Below the pieces are notes generated by a model. That model made no database searches. It saw only the letters and a program-made list of their open reading frames with translations, and was not told the DNA's origin. Below, in pieces: positions 33,265 through 41,151 of a stretch of 64,000 bases of DNA (positions are counted from its first letter, which is position 1; the number at the start of each line of letters is the position of its first letter). The translations under genes and the position numbers were made by a program. The DNA lies in the NCBI GenBank assembly GCA_963775695.1, contig CAVZJU010000002.1, forward strand, positions 1-64,000, in the 5' to 3' direction. The stretch is from DATBLE01 sp963775695 (lineage in GTDB: Bacteria > Actinomycetota > Thermoleophilia > Gaiellales > Gaiellaceae).

Positions 33265-33457
33265 GGGTCAGGTCATAGGGTGACAGCTCGACCCGGACAC
33301 GGTCACCGGGGAGGATCCTGATCCGGTAACGCCGCATCTTGCCGGCCGTGTAGCCGAGGGTCTCGTGGCCGTTGTCGAGCATGATCCGGAACATGCCGCT
33401 ACGGAGTGCCTCGATCACCTCACCCTCGAACTCGATCTTCTCTTCCTTGTCGGCTAT
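33236..33457 (-). CDS. infA: Translation initiation factor IF-1, apparent AUA start
   Basis: The 73-aa OB-fold factor includes KIEFEGEVIEALRSGMFR, NGHETLGYTAGKMRRY, RILPGDRVRVELSPYDLTRG and closes RIVFRHR. The codon aligned with the normal initiator is ATA (33455-33457), preceded by GGAGG at 33465-33469 with a 7-nt spacer, ideal for initiation, and followed by GCC GAC AAG (Ala-Asp-Lys). The next usable start, GTG 33418, would delete the first beta strand. AUA initiation is therefore inferred. It blocks the P/A-site factor function only if mis-annotated, since the rest is complete. Confidence 0.88.
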   Translation of the reverse strand: MADKEEKIEFEGEVIEALRSGMFRIMLDNGHETLGYTAGKMRRYRIRILPGDRVRVELSPYDLTRGRIVFRHR

Positions 33458-33527
33458 CTGCCGACCTCCTTCGGCCGGGACGCCGTGCGCCCGGCGTGGG
33501 GCGCACGGCAGTCTCTTCCACGAGCGC

Positions 33528-33737
33528 CTAGGCGGCGATCATGGTCACGCTTGTCGCCTCGGGACCCTTCTGCCCCTCGCGGGCCTCGAACTCGACCCGG
33601 GCACCCTCGTCGAGGGACTTGTAGCCCTCGCCGGCAATCTGCGAGAAGTGGACGAACAGGTCCTTGCCACCCTCGTCGGGCGTGATGAACCCGTACCCCT
33701 TCGCAGCGTTGAACCACTTGACGGTACCGGTAGCCAT
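33528..33737 (-). CDS. cspA: Cold shock protein
   Basis: This 69-aa canonical CSD protein has GTVKWFNAAKGYGFITPDEGG with RNP1, DLFVHFSQI with RNP2, and EFEAREGQKGPEATSV. It binds single-stranded nucleic acid and acts as an RNA chaperone. ATG 33737 is chosen, with GGGAGG about 8 nt upstream. The frame extends to 33761. It lies upstream of infA on the same strand (70-nt gap), and co-transcription is possible. Confidence 0.95.
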   Translation of the reverse strand: MATGTVKWFNAAKGYGFITPDEGGKDLFVHFSQIAGEGYKSLDEGARVEFEAREGQKGPEATSVTMIAA

Positions 33738-33847
33738 ATGAACACCTCCCTCACCACTCACGAACGGGCAGAGAAGCGCAAGAGACTGCGACTCGCTCGG
33801 TACTCGTTCTCAGTTCGCGGAAGCCTAGCAATGCTCCAACTCGACCG

Positions 33848-34150
33848 ATGAGCGAAAGACCGCTGCTGCGCGAGCGTGCTCCCGCGTTCGCGGTGGAGCT
33901 CGAGGAGGCGCTCCGGGCCGAGGGAAGGCCGGAGCTCGCCGACCAGATACCGGGCCTCCGGATCACCGCTCTGTGCCCGTGCGAGGTCGAGGGCTGCGCC
34001 AGCTTCTCCACCGTTCTGCCGATGAAGCGCTGGTTCCGGCGCGGCGCGCTCGTCCCCGCCGGAGAACTGGTGGTGAACACGATCGACGGCGAGATCGCCT
34101 TCGTCGAGGCGCTCGACCGCCCCGACGTCAGGGCGGCGCTGCACCGCTAG
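33848..34150 (+). CDS. Conserved-looking hypothetical protein
   Basis: This 100-aa soluble protein has PGLRITALCPCEVEGCASFST in the middle, containing a CPC and a nearby CAS that could form a small metal or redox site. It ends in VVNTIDGEIAFVEALDRPDVRAAL. No family can be named with confidence. It is divergent from cspA and precedes thrS. Confidence 0.6.
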   Translation: MSERPLLRERAPAFAVELEEALRAEGRPELADQIPGLRITALCPCEVEGCASFSTVLPMKRWFRRGALVPAGELVVNTIDGEIAFVEALDRPDVRAALHR

Positions 34151-34155
34151 AGGCT

Positions 34156-34275
34156 CTAGTCGGCCTCGGGGACGTCCTCCGCGTCGCCGTTCTTCTCCGG
34201 GTCGGGAACCGGCGACTCGTCGAGCTCCTCGTCGCGCTCGTCCTCGCGCGGATGCTGAGTATCGTTGTCGGTCAT
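34156..34275 (-). CDS. Possible 39-aa acidic protein
   Basis: From the minus ATG at 34275 a 39-residue, highly acidic frame (EDERDEELDESPVPDPEKNG) runs to a stop at 34156. Its ATG shares the tetranucleotide CATG with the thrS ATG, so the two genes start on opposite strands over the same bases. No good ribosome binding site is seen. It may be a real micro-protein or GC-rich chance coding. Confidence 0.3.
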   Translation of the reverse strand: MTDNDTQHPREDERDEELDESPVPDPEKNGDAEDVPEAD

Positions 34276-36157
34276 GAAGGTCGTTCTTCCCGACCGCTCC
34301 GAGCTCGAACTCCCCGACGGCGCAACAGGCCTCGACGCGGCGCGCGCCATCGGGCCGAAGCTCGCCGAGCAGGCGGTCCTCGTCCGCTCGAACGGCACGG
34401 TCCGCGACTTGCGCGCGCCGCTCGCCGACGGCGAGCAGATCCAGATCCTGACCACGCGGGACACGGCCGACCCGGACGCGTTGTGGGTGCTGCGCCACTC
34501 GACGGCGCACCTGCTCGCCGAGGCCGTGAGGCGGCTCTACCCCGGGGTGAAGATCGCGATCGGGCCGCCGATCGACAACGGCTTCTACTACGACTTCGAG
34601 TTCCCCCAGCCGATCCACGAGTCCGACCTCGAGCGGATCGAGGCCGAGATCGGCAAGGAGCTGTCAGAGGGCCGTTCATGGTCGCGCGAAGAGATCTCGC
34701 GCGAGCAGGCGCGTGAGCGCTTCGAGGCGGAGGGCGAGCCCTACAAAGTGGAGCTCGTCGACACGGCCGAGGGCGACATCTCCCTGTACACGCAGGGCGA
34801 CTTCACCGACCTGTGCCGCGGGCCGCACCTGCAGGACTCGAAGCCGATCAAGGCGGTGAAGCTGACCGGCCTCGCAGGCGCGTACTGGCGCGGCGACGAG
34901 CGCAACAAGCAGCTGACCCGGATCTACGGGACCGCCTTCTACACGCAGGCCGACCTGGACGCGCACCTGGTCGCGCTCGAGGAGGCGCGGGCGCGAGACC
35001 ATCGCCGGCTCGGGCAGCAGCTCGACCTCTTTCACCTCGAGGACATCTCGCCCGGATCGCCGTTCTGGCACCCGAAAGGGATGGTGATCTGGAACATCCT
35101 CGAAGACCTGCGCCGACGCGAGAACCTGAAGCGTGGCTACCTCGAGGTCAAGACGCCGCTGATCTATGAGAAGTGGCTCTGGGAAACCTCCGGCCATTGG
35201 GAGAAGTTCCGCGAGCACATGTTCCAGATCCCGGACGGTGATCGGATCTACGCGTTGAAGCCCATGAACTGTCCCGGGCACATGCGCGTGTACGGGAACC
35301 GGCTTCGGAGCTACCGCGAGCTCCCTCTCCGCCTCGCCGAGGCGGCGCCGCTCCACCGCAACGAGCTCGCCGGGACCCTCCACGGCCTGACGCGCGTCCG
35401 CCACGTCACCCAGGACGACTCCCATCTCTTCTGCACGCGCGAGCAGATCGAGGAGGAGGTCTATGGGTGCATCGATTACACCGCCTATCTGTACGAGCTG
35501 TTCGCGCTCGACTACCGGTTCGAGCTCTCCACGCGACCCGAGGACCACCTCGGCAGCGATGAAGAGTGGGACTTCACCGAGGGTGCGCTCCGGTCGGCGC
35601 TCGACCGCCGGGGTCTCGAGTACGAGTTGAACGAAGGGGACGGCGCCTTCTACGGCCCGAAGATCGACCTGCACATGACGGACGTGCTGGGACGCTCGTG
35701 GCAGATGGGCACGGTCCAGCTCGATGCGCTGATGCCGCAGCGCTTCGGCCTCACGTACATGGGCGCCGACAACCAGGAGCACACGCCCTACGTCATCCAT
35801 CGCGCCAGCTTCGGGTCGCTCGAGCGGTTCATCGGCATCCTGATCGAGCACTACGCGGGCGACTTCCCGCTGTGGCTCGCACCGGTGCAGGTGCGGATCC
35901 TCCCCGTCGGCGAAACGCACCGCGGCGCCGCTGCCGAGCTCGCCGCCAGGCTGCGGGAGGCCGGCGCGCGGGTCGAGGTGGACGACCGCGACGAGACGAT
36001 CGGCCGGCGGATCCGCGACGCCGAGCTGGAGAAGATCCCGCGCGTCGTCGTCTACGGCGACCGCGAGTCGGCGGATGCGCTGGCCGTCCGCGAGCGCGGT
36101 GGAAAGCAGGTCACGAAGTCGTTGCACGAACTCGTCGCCGAATTGGGTACAGTGTGA
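34274..36157 (+). CDS. thrS: Threonyl-tRNA synthetase
   Basis: The protein of about 627 aa is complete. It has the TGS domain (1-60, VLPDRSELELPDGA), the editing/SAD domain with HSTAHLLAEAVRRLYP and GFYYDFEF, the class II core with KPMNCPGHMRVYG, LHGLTRVRHVTQDDSHLFC and GRSWQMGTVQLD, and the anticodon-binding domain (PVQVRILPVGE onward). It charges tRNA-Thr. ATG 34274 is preferred over TTG 34265. It heads the thrS-infC-rpmI-rplT group on the plus strand. Confidence 0.97.
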   Translation: MKVVLPDRSELELPDGATGLDAARAIGPKLAEQAVLVRSNGTVRDLRAPLADGEQIQILTTRDTADPDALWVLRHSTAHLLAEAVRRLYPGVKIAIGPPIDNGFYYDFEFPQPIHESDLERIEAEIGKELSEGRSWSREEISREQARERFEAEGEPYKVELVDTAEGDISLYTQGDFTDLCRGPHLQDSKPIKAVKLTGLAGAYWRGDERNKQLTRIYGTAFYTQADLDAHLVALEEARARDHRRLGQQLDLFHLEDISPGSPFWHPKGMVIWNILEDLRRRENLKRGYLEVKTPLIYEKWLWETSGHWEKFREHMFQIPDGDRIYALKPMNCPGHMRVYGNRLRSYRELPLRLAEAAPLHRNELAGTLHGLTRVRHVTQDDSHLFCTREQIEEEVYGCIDYTAYLYELFALDYRFELSTRPEDHLGSDEEWDFTEGALRSALDRRGLEYELNEGDGAFYGPKIDLHMTDVLGRSWQMGTVQLDALMPQRFGLTYMGADNQEHTPYVIHRASFGSLERFIGILIEHYAGDFPLWLAPVQVRILPVGETHRGAAAELAARLREAGARVEVDDRDETIGRRIRDAELEKIPRVVVYGDRESADALAVRERGGKQVTKSLHELVAELGTV

Positions 36158-36230
36158 GCCTGCTCAAGCAGGGACACCCGTTCCTCACCTCGCCGGCCAC
36201 ATCGCTCTAGAGACGTGACCGCGCCGAGGT

Positions 36231-36281
36231 TCAACCGAGTTGGGTTGACCGGAATGGAGGCCGCTGCTTGCAGCGGCTTTT
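36231..36281 (+). terminator. infC leader hairpins: putative attenuator
   Basis: TCAACC-GAGTTG-GGTTGA (36231-36248) is followed by a perfect 8-bp stem, GCCGCTGC-TT-GCAGCGGC (36260-36277), ending in TTTT. The second is a canonical intrinsic terminator placed between thrS and infC, where leader regulation by ribosomal protein or IF-3 is known in other bacteria. It either ends thrS transcripts or attenuates the infC-rpmI-rplT operon. Confidence 0.6.
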
Positions 36282-36324
36282 GTCATCCGAAGAAGGAGAA
36301 CCGAGCGAGCTTGGTTAACAGCCT

Positions 36325-37056
36325 TTGAGACCGCGGCGAAGCGTAGAGCCTCCGGTTCGCCCGGCCTCGCAGAACCGGATCAACGACCAGATCCGCGTGC
36401 CGCGCGTCCGGCTGGTGGACGAGGACGGCTCCCAGGTGGGGATCAAGACCTCCGCCGAGGCGCTCGAATACGCGTACTCGAAGGGGCTCGACCTCGTCGA
36501 GATCGCGGCTCAGGCCGACCCGCCCGTGGCCAAGATCATGGACTACGGGAAGTACCGGTACGAGCAGGAGCAGAAGGCGAAGCAGGCGCGGAAGCACCAG
36601 TCGCAGATCCACGTCAAGGAGATCAAGCTCAGGCCGAAGATCCAGGTCCACGACTACAACACCAAGAAGGGCCACGTCGAGCGCTTCCTCAACCAGCGCG
36701 CGAAGGTCAAGGTGACGATCATGTTCCGGGGGCGGGAGACCAGCCATCCGGAGCGGGGCCGTGACCTGCTGATGCGGCTGGCGGAGGACGTGAAGGAGAT
36801 CGGGGTGGTGGAGCAGCCGCCGCTCCTCGACGGCCGCAACATGGTGATGGTGCTGGGCCCGACCAAGAACGCCGGACAGAAACCTGGAGAAACGAACGAT
36901 GCCGAAGCAGAAGACACACAGCGGAGCGAAGAAGCGGTTCAAGGTGACCGGCGGGGGAAAGATCCTGCGCCGCCGCGCGATGAAGAGCCACATGCTGGAG
37001 AAGAAGTCCCCGAAGCGGAAGCGGAGCTTCCGCAGGGACACGCCGCTAGCGCCTAG
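36325..37056 (+). CDS. infC: Translation initiation factor IF-3, TTG start, long acidic tail overlapping rpmI
   Basis: The 243-aa factor has an N-domain (NRINDQIRVPRVRLVDEDG through VAKIMDYGKYRYE) and a C-domain (IKLRPKIQVHDYNTKKGHVE, VTIMFRGRETSHPERG, ending MVMVLGPTK). An in-frame stop at 36316-36318 leaves TTG 36325 as the only standard start. It lacks a Shine-Dalgarno sequence close by; AAGGAG is about 28 nt away. The tail after GPTK (about 60 residues, acidic) runs through rpmI in a different frame, overlapping it by 158 nt. Confidence 0.92.
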   Translation: MRPRRSVEPPVRPASQNRINDQIRVPRVRLVDEDGSQVGIKTSAEALEYAYSKGLDLVEIAAQADPPVAKIMDYGKYRYEQEQKAKQARKHQSQIHVKEIKLRPKIQVHDYNTKKGHVERFLNQRAKVKVTIMFRGRETSHPERGRDLLMRLAEDVKEIGVVEQPPLLDGRNMVMVLGPTKNAGQKPGETNDAEAEDTQRSEEAVQGDRRGKDPAPPRDEEPHAGEEVPEAEAELPQGHAASA

Positions 37057-37093
37057 CGACGTCAAGAACGCCCGCAAGCAGCTCGGGATCTAG
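36899..37093 (+). CDS. rpmI: 50S ribosomal protein bL35
   Basis: The 64-aa basic protein is complete: PKQKTHSGAKKRFKVTGGGK, RAMKSHMLEKKS, and the closing VKNARKQLGI. It is normal in length. The ATG at 36899 lies inside the 3' part of infC in another frame, with GGAGAAACGAACG upstream as ribosome-binding region. Codon composition here must satisfy both frames. rplT follows after 11 nt. Confidence 0.96.
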   Translation: MPKQKTHSGAKKRFKVTGGGKILRRRAMKSHMLEKKSPKRKRSFRRDTPLAPSDVKNARKQLGI

Positions 37094-37104
37094 GGAGGAG
37101 CGAC

Positions 37105-37464
37105 ATGCCTCGCGTCAAGCGATCCGTCCACGCGCGCAAGAAGCGCCGCAAGGCTCTCGAGCAGGCGAAGGGCTACTGGGGGCTCAAGTCCAAGACCTAC
37201 ACCCGGGCGAAGGAGCAGCTCGACCACTCGCTGAAGTACGCGTACCGCGACCGCAAGGTGCGGAAGCGAACGATGCGGAGCCTCTGGATCGTCCGCATCA
37301 ACGCCGCCGCGCGCCGGCACGGGCTGTCGTACAACCAGTTCGTCGCCGGTTGCAAGAAGGCGGAGATCGAGCTCGACCGCAAGGTGCTGGCCGATCTCGC
37401 CGTCAGCGATCCCGCCGCCTTCGGCGCAATCGCGGACCAGGCGAAAACCGCCCTGTCGGGATAG
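37105..37464 (+). CDS. rplT: 50S ribosomal protein bL20
   Basis: This 119-aa rRNA-binding protein essential for 50S assembly has VKRSVHARKKRRKALEQAKGYWG, YAYRDRKVRKRTMRSLWI and INAAARRHGLSYNQFVAGCKKA. The ATG has AGGGAGGAG upstream. It is the last conserved gene of the infC operon. The following sulfotransferase gene starts 5 nt later and may be read from the same mRNA. Confidence 0.97.
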   Translation: MPRVKRSVHARKKRRKALEQAKGYWGLKSKTYTRAKEQLDHSLKYAYRDRKVRKRTMRSLWIVRINAAARRHGLSYNQFVAGCKKAEIELDRKVLADLAVSDPAAFGAIADQAKTALSG

Positions 37465-37469
37465 GCCGC

Positions 37470-38480
37470 GTGGCCCGGCTGCCGGCGGCCACGTCGAACG
37501 ACGCGCGCGAGGCGCGCGAATTCCGGAGCCTCTGCGCGGTCCGACTGCGGCATGCCGTGGCCGTCAGAGAGCCCCTGGTCCTGATCTCCCAGATCGAGCG
37601 TTCCGGCGGAACGCTGCTCAGCCGTCTCTTCGACAATCACCCCCAGTGCCACGCGCATCCGCAGGAACTGAAGATCGGATACCCGAAGAAGGCGCGCTGG
37701 CCGGTGCTCGACCTCGAGCGGCCGGAGACCTGGTTCGAAATGCTGTACGAGAACCGGGTCCTGAAGTACCGGAAGCGCGGCTACTGGAGCTTCCGGCCGA
37801 CTGGCGACGGCGACAGCTCGCCGTTCCTGTTCTCCCCGCCGCTCCAGAGAAGGCTGTTCGACGCTTGCATCTCGAGCCGTGAGATTCGGACTGTACGCGA
37901 GGTATTCGACTGCTATTTCACGGCGTATTTCAACGCCTGGCTCGACAACCACAACCTCTACACGGGTCCGAAGAAGGTGGTGACCGGGTTCGTGCCACGG
38001 TTGGGGATGCACCGCGACAGCGTCGAGCGCTTCTTCGAGGCCTATCCCGACGGTCTGCTGCTCTCGATCGTGCGGGATCCGCGGGGCTGGTACGGCTCGG
38101 CCCGGCTCCACAACCCCCGCTACTCCGACGTCGACTACGCGATGTCCCGCTGGGCGTTGTCCACGACCGTGGCGCTCGAGGCGCAGGAGCGGTGGCCCGA
38201 CGGCGTCGTCGTGCTCCTCTACGAACCGCTCGTGCGTGAAACCGAAACCGTCATGGGGCGTCTCGCCGACCGCATCGGCATCACGATGTCGCCCACGCTG
38301 CTCACGCCGAGCTTCAACGGACGGCCCATCAGGGCGAATTCCAGCACAGCTGTGGGCGGACGTGCAGTGCTGCCTGAACGCGCGGAGGCATGGCGAGCAG
38401 AGGTCGACCAGAACGCGATCGCACGCATCGAGGAACTGGCCGGCGGCCTGTACTCGCGCGCACGCGCAGCAGCCTTCTGA
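37470..38480 (+). CDS. Sulfotransferase-family protein
   Basis: The 336-aa protein has a PAPS 5'-phosphosulfate loop (LISQIERSGGTLLSRLFDNHP, about residues 34-54) and a 3'-phosphate-binding strand/helix (LLSIVRDPRGWYGSARL). PDGVVVLLYEPLVRETE corresponds to the third conserved block. It is likely to transfer sulfate to a glycan or lipid. GTG 37470 is placed directly after rplT. The genes that follow (glycosyltransferase, FkbM methyltransferase) suggest a glycan-modifying set inserted after the ribosomal operon. Confidence 0.75.
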   Translation: MARLPAATSNDAREAREFRSLCAVRLRHAVAVREPLVLISQIERSGGTLLSRLFDNHPQCHAHPQELKIGYPKKARWPVLDLERPETWFEMLYENRVLKYRKRGYWSFRPTGDGDSSPFLFSPPLQRRLFDACISSREIRTVREVFDCYFTAYFNAWLDNHNLYTGPKKVVTGFVPRLGMHRDSVERFFEAYPDGLLLSIVRDPRGWYGSARLHNPRYSDVDYAMSRWALSTTVALEAQERWPDGVVVLLYEPLVRETETVMGRLADRIGITMSPTLLTPSFNGRPIRANSSTAVGGRAVLPERAEAWRAEVDQNAIARIEELAGGLYSRARAAAF

Positions 38481-38516
38481 CGGTCGGGCGCGACTGGCGT
38501 CTGGAGACGATGGCGG

Positions 38517-39569
38517 CTAGCCGACCCTGCGCGCGGCGGGCACGTCGAGCTCGAAACGGTCGATCCCCGCTTCCTCACCGAGGCGAAGCAGACGGTCGCG
38601 CAGATTCAGCACCGCCTCGAGCGTCCATGCGTCGGCAAGGTTGTCGGCGCCTTCGCGCGCGTCGCTTTCAAGCGGGCGGACAATGCGTTTCTTCCACCAG
38701 GCGCCGAGGCTGTCCGAAAAGCGCAGCGCCCCCTTCGCGCCCAGCTCTCCGAGGTGGAGGATCTTCGGCCGTGACCCGGTCCCGAGCCTGAAGCAGACGG
38801 GGCGGTAGTTGTACTCGATGGGCAGCGCGCGGAACCCCCCGGACTCGGCGACTGCAGTGGCAAGGCCGGCCTGGTCGCCGCCCCAACCCGACAGCCAGGA
38901 CGAGTGAAGCCGGTGCTCGCGAAACGCCGTGTCGATTCGCTGGATGTGATCTGCCCACACGGGCTCGAAGCGAGCCGGCTTCTCGACCCACACGACGCCC
39001 GAGTTGAGGTACAAGCCGGTGACTTTCGGCGCCGCGCGTCCGAGGACGCGCGCGCGGCGCTCCTCGTGCAGAGACACCCACTCGGTCGGAATGGGCGCAA
39101 GCCCCGTCGACCGCTCGAGCTCCGCCCACTGCTCCGCCGTAATGCGTGCCTGGCTGGCGACGGAAGCGCCGACGGCGCTGCGCGGGAGCTCGGAGATATC
39201 GTCGAGCAGGCACATGTCGTTGTCGACGAGGAGAACGCCGTCGTCGTGTGCACGCTGCGGGAGGAGCAAGGCGAGAAGCTTGTTCGCCGTCCGCGTCAGC
39301 TCGTCCAGGCGGTGAGGCGGCGAAGGGATCATCGTGACGCCGAGCTCGTCGAGCCTGGAAGCCACCGGCGCCGGCGGCGCTCCGACGACGACAACCTCGA
39401 GCGCAACCCTCCTGCTCCAGGCCGCCCAGGAGTGAGCGAGGAGAAGTGTGTGCAGGAGGTACCGTCGCGGAGCCGATGCTCGCGCGTCGAGAACGGTCCG
39501 AACGATCACCCGCAATGAGTATACGAGCCGGTCGGTGCGCCTCCAGAGGGCGAGGTGCCCGCATATCAT
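38517..39569 (-). CDS. Glycosyltransferase-like protein (nucleotide-sugar GT-A fold)
   Basis: The protein has up to 350 aa. LEVVVVGAPPAPVASRL begins the nucleotide-binding half. DDGVLLVDNDMCLLDD supplies a DxD-type metal motif (DND). GLYLNSGVVWVEKP and SGWGGDQAGLATAVAESG are typical acceptor-side motifs of such transferases. Start choices are ATG 39569, which overlaps the divergent FkbM gene, or TTG 39515 or GTG 39509. No ribosome binding site distinguishes them. The substrate is unknown. Confidence 0.65.
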   Translation of the reverse strand: MICGHLALWRRTDRLVYSLRVIVRTVLDARASAPRRYLLHTLLLAHSWAAWSRRVALEVVVVGAPPAPVASRLDELGVTMIPSPPHRLDELTRTANKLLALLLPQRAHDDGVLLVDNDMCLLDDISELPRSAVGASVASQARITAEQWAELERSTGLAPIPTEWVSLHEERRARVLGRAAPKVTGLYLNSGVVWVEKPARFEPVWADHIQRIDTAFREHRLHSSWLSGWGGDQAGLATAVAESGGFRALPIEYNYRPVCFRLGTGSRPKILHLGELGAKGALRFSDSLGAWWKKRIVRPLESDAREGADNLADAWTLEAVLNLRDRLLRLGEEAGIDRFELDVPAARRVG

Positions 39570-40433
39570 CGGCCCATCGATACGCGCGAACTGACGAAAG
39601 CGATCGCTGACGCCGAGACGAGGTGGCGCAGGAAGTTCGCGGCCGCCGCTTCGAGAGTGACGCCCTACGTCGCCGTGGAGCGCGACGGCGTACTGCTGTT
39701 CTTCAGCACCGCGAGTCGCGTCGGCCAGCGGAGGTTTGCGCAGCGCGAATGGCGCGAGGAGCGTCAGCTCGACCGGGCCATTCGCGCCCTCGAGCATGTG
39801 GGAATCCGTTCCGGGAACGTGTTCGTCGACGTCGGCGCTCACGTCGGCACGACGACGGTTTATGCACTTGTCCGGCACGGCTTCGGATCCGCGTACTGCT
39901 TCGAGCCCGAACCACAGAACGCAAGGGTGCTGCGTGCGAACCTGGCCGCCAACGGGCTGGAGTCGCGCGCGCTTGTCTTCGAGGCCGCCCTCGCTTCAAC
40001 CGAAGGGAGCGCGTGGCTCGCGCATGACCCTGGCGGAAGTGAGTGCCACCGGATCGGGGGTGGCGACGTCGGCGAATCCGGGATTGCCGTCAAGACCATC
40101 GCGTTCGACGCGCTCGTAGCGGCCGGCGCGGCGGCCGCGGATGACATCGGGCTCGTGTGGGTCGACGTCGAAGGGGCAGAGGCGAGCGTGTTCGAGGGCG
40201 CACAAACGCTCCTCGTGCGAGGTGTCCCGCTCGTGGTGGAACTGCTCTTCGACAGCGAGGGCGCGGAGCGAGCGGCTGCCGCAGAGCGCCTCCTGCTAGG
40301 GGCATACACACACTTCCTCGATCTCTGGGCTCCGGACTTCAAGGAGATGCCGTTCCGGCCTCTCGGGGCGCTCGGCGATCTCGCTGCAGCGCGGAGGAAG
40401 AAGGACTTGCTCTTCGTGCGTCTGCCCGACTAG
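39555..40433 (+). CDS. FkbM-family methyltransferase (copy 1)
   Basis: The 292-aa protein has a SAM core VFVDVGAHVGTTTVYAL, acidic-loop segment CFEPEPQNARVLRANLAANG, LVWVDVEGAEASVFEGAQ and a closing LDLWAPDFKEMPF. FkbM enzymes O-methylate sugars or polyketides. Upstream residues VTPYVAVERDGVLLFFS match copy 2 at 42070 (VTPYVAVEVGDEIFFVA), so the two are paralogues. The start (GTG 39555) is uncertain because of overlap with the divergent gene. Confidence 0.83.
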   Translation: MPAYHRPIDTRELTKAIADAETRWRRKFAAAASRVTPYVAVERDGVLLFFSTASRVGQRRFAQREWREERQLDRAIRALEHVGIRSGNVFVDVGAHVGTTTVYALVRHGFGSAYCFEPEPQNARVLRANLAANGLESRALVFEAALASTEGSAWLAHDPGGSECHRIGGGDVGESGIAVKTIAFDALVAAGAAAADDIGLVWVDVEGAEASVFEGAQTLLVRGVPLVVELLFDSEGAERAAAAERLLLGAYTHFLDLWAPDFKEMPFRPLGALGDLAAARRKKDLLFVRLPD

Positions 40434-40470
40434 CCGCAGTTGCTGTCTCGGTGGACTGCGTGAGCCGGCG

Positions 40471-41151
40471 ATGATCACCTCGGTCGCGAACCCGCGGCTC
40501 AAGCTGATCCGGCGGCTGGAGAGCCGGCGGCAGAGGGCGAAGCTCGGGCTGTTCGTCTGCGAGGGCGAGGACCTCGTCGATGCGGCGCTCGCGGCCGGGA
40601 TCGAGCCCGCCGATCTGCTCGTGGCCGGGGAGGACGTCGCCCCGGAGTTGCTGGCGGCGGTCTCGACGCTCGCGCATCCTTCGCGGGTGGTCGGGGTCTT
40701 TCGCGTGGCGGACCTGCCCCCGTGGGCGAGGCGGCCGGTCGCCGTTTCGCTCTGGCACGTCGCCGACCCGGGCAACGTGGGAACGCTGATCCGGACGGCC
40801 GACGCGTTTGGAGCGTCGGTGGTGCTCTCGGAGGGCTGCGCCGACCCGACGGGGCCGAAGGCGCTGCGCGGGTCGGCCGGGGCGATCTTCCGCGTGCCGA
40901 TCGGCCGCTTCGACGAGGCCGGCGAGGGACGCCGGGTCGCGCTGGCTGCTCACGACGGAGAGCCGCTCGACCGGGTCGAACTCGGCGAGGGAACGGTGTT
41001 CGTGCTCGGCGCCGAGCGTGAGGGCCTGCCCGACGACGTGACCGCCTCCTGCGACGTCGTCGCCTCGATCCCGTTGGCCGCGGGTGCCGAGTCGTTGAAC
41101 GTCGCCGCCGCCGGCGCGATCGCGCTCTACGAATGGAGGCGGCGCCTATGA
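40471..41151 (+). CDS. TrmH/SpoU-family RNA 2'-O-methyltransferase
   Basis: The 226-aa SPOUT-class enzyme has an N-terminal substrate-binding region (ITSVANPRLKLIRRL, FVCEGEDLVDAAL) and the trefoil-knot domain with motif 1 HVADPGNVGTLIRTADAFGA, motif 2 FVLGAEREGLP and motif 3 IPLAAGAESLNVAAAGAIALYEW. It probably methylates 23S rRNA or tRNA. This gene typically sits between rplT and pheS. Here it is separated from both. Its stop overlaps the next ATG (ATGA). Confidence 0.92.
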   Translation: MITSVANPRLKLIRRLESRRQRAKLGLFVCEGEDLVDAALAAGIEPADLLVAGEDVAPELLAAVSTLAHPSRVVGVFRVADLPPWARRPVAVSLWHVADPGNVGTLIRTADAFGASVVLSEGCADPTGPKALRGSAGAIFRVPIGRFDEAGEGRRVALAAHDGEPLDRVELGEGTVFVLGAEREGLPDDVTASCDVVASIPLAAGAESLNVAAAGAIALYEWRRRL

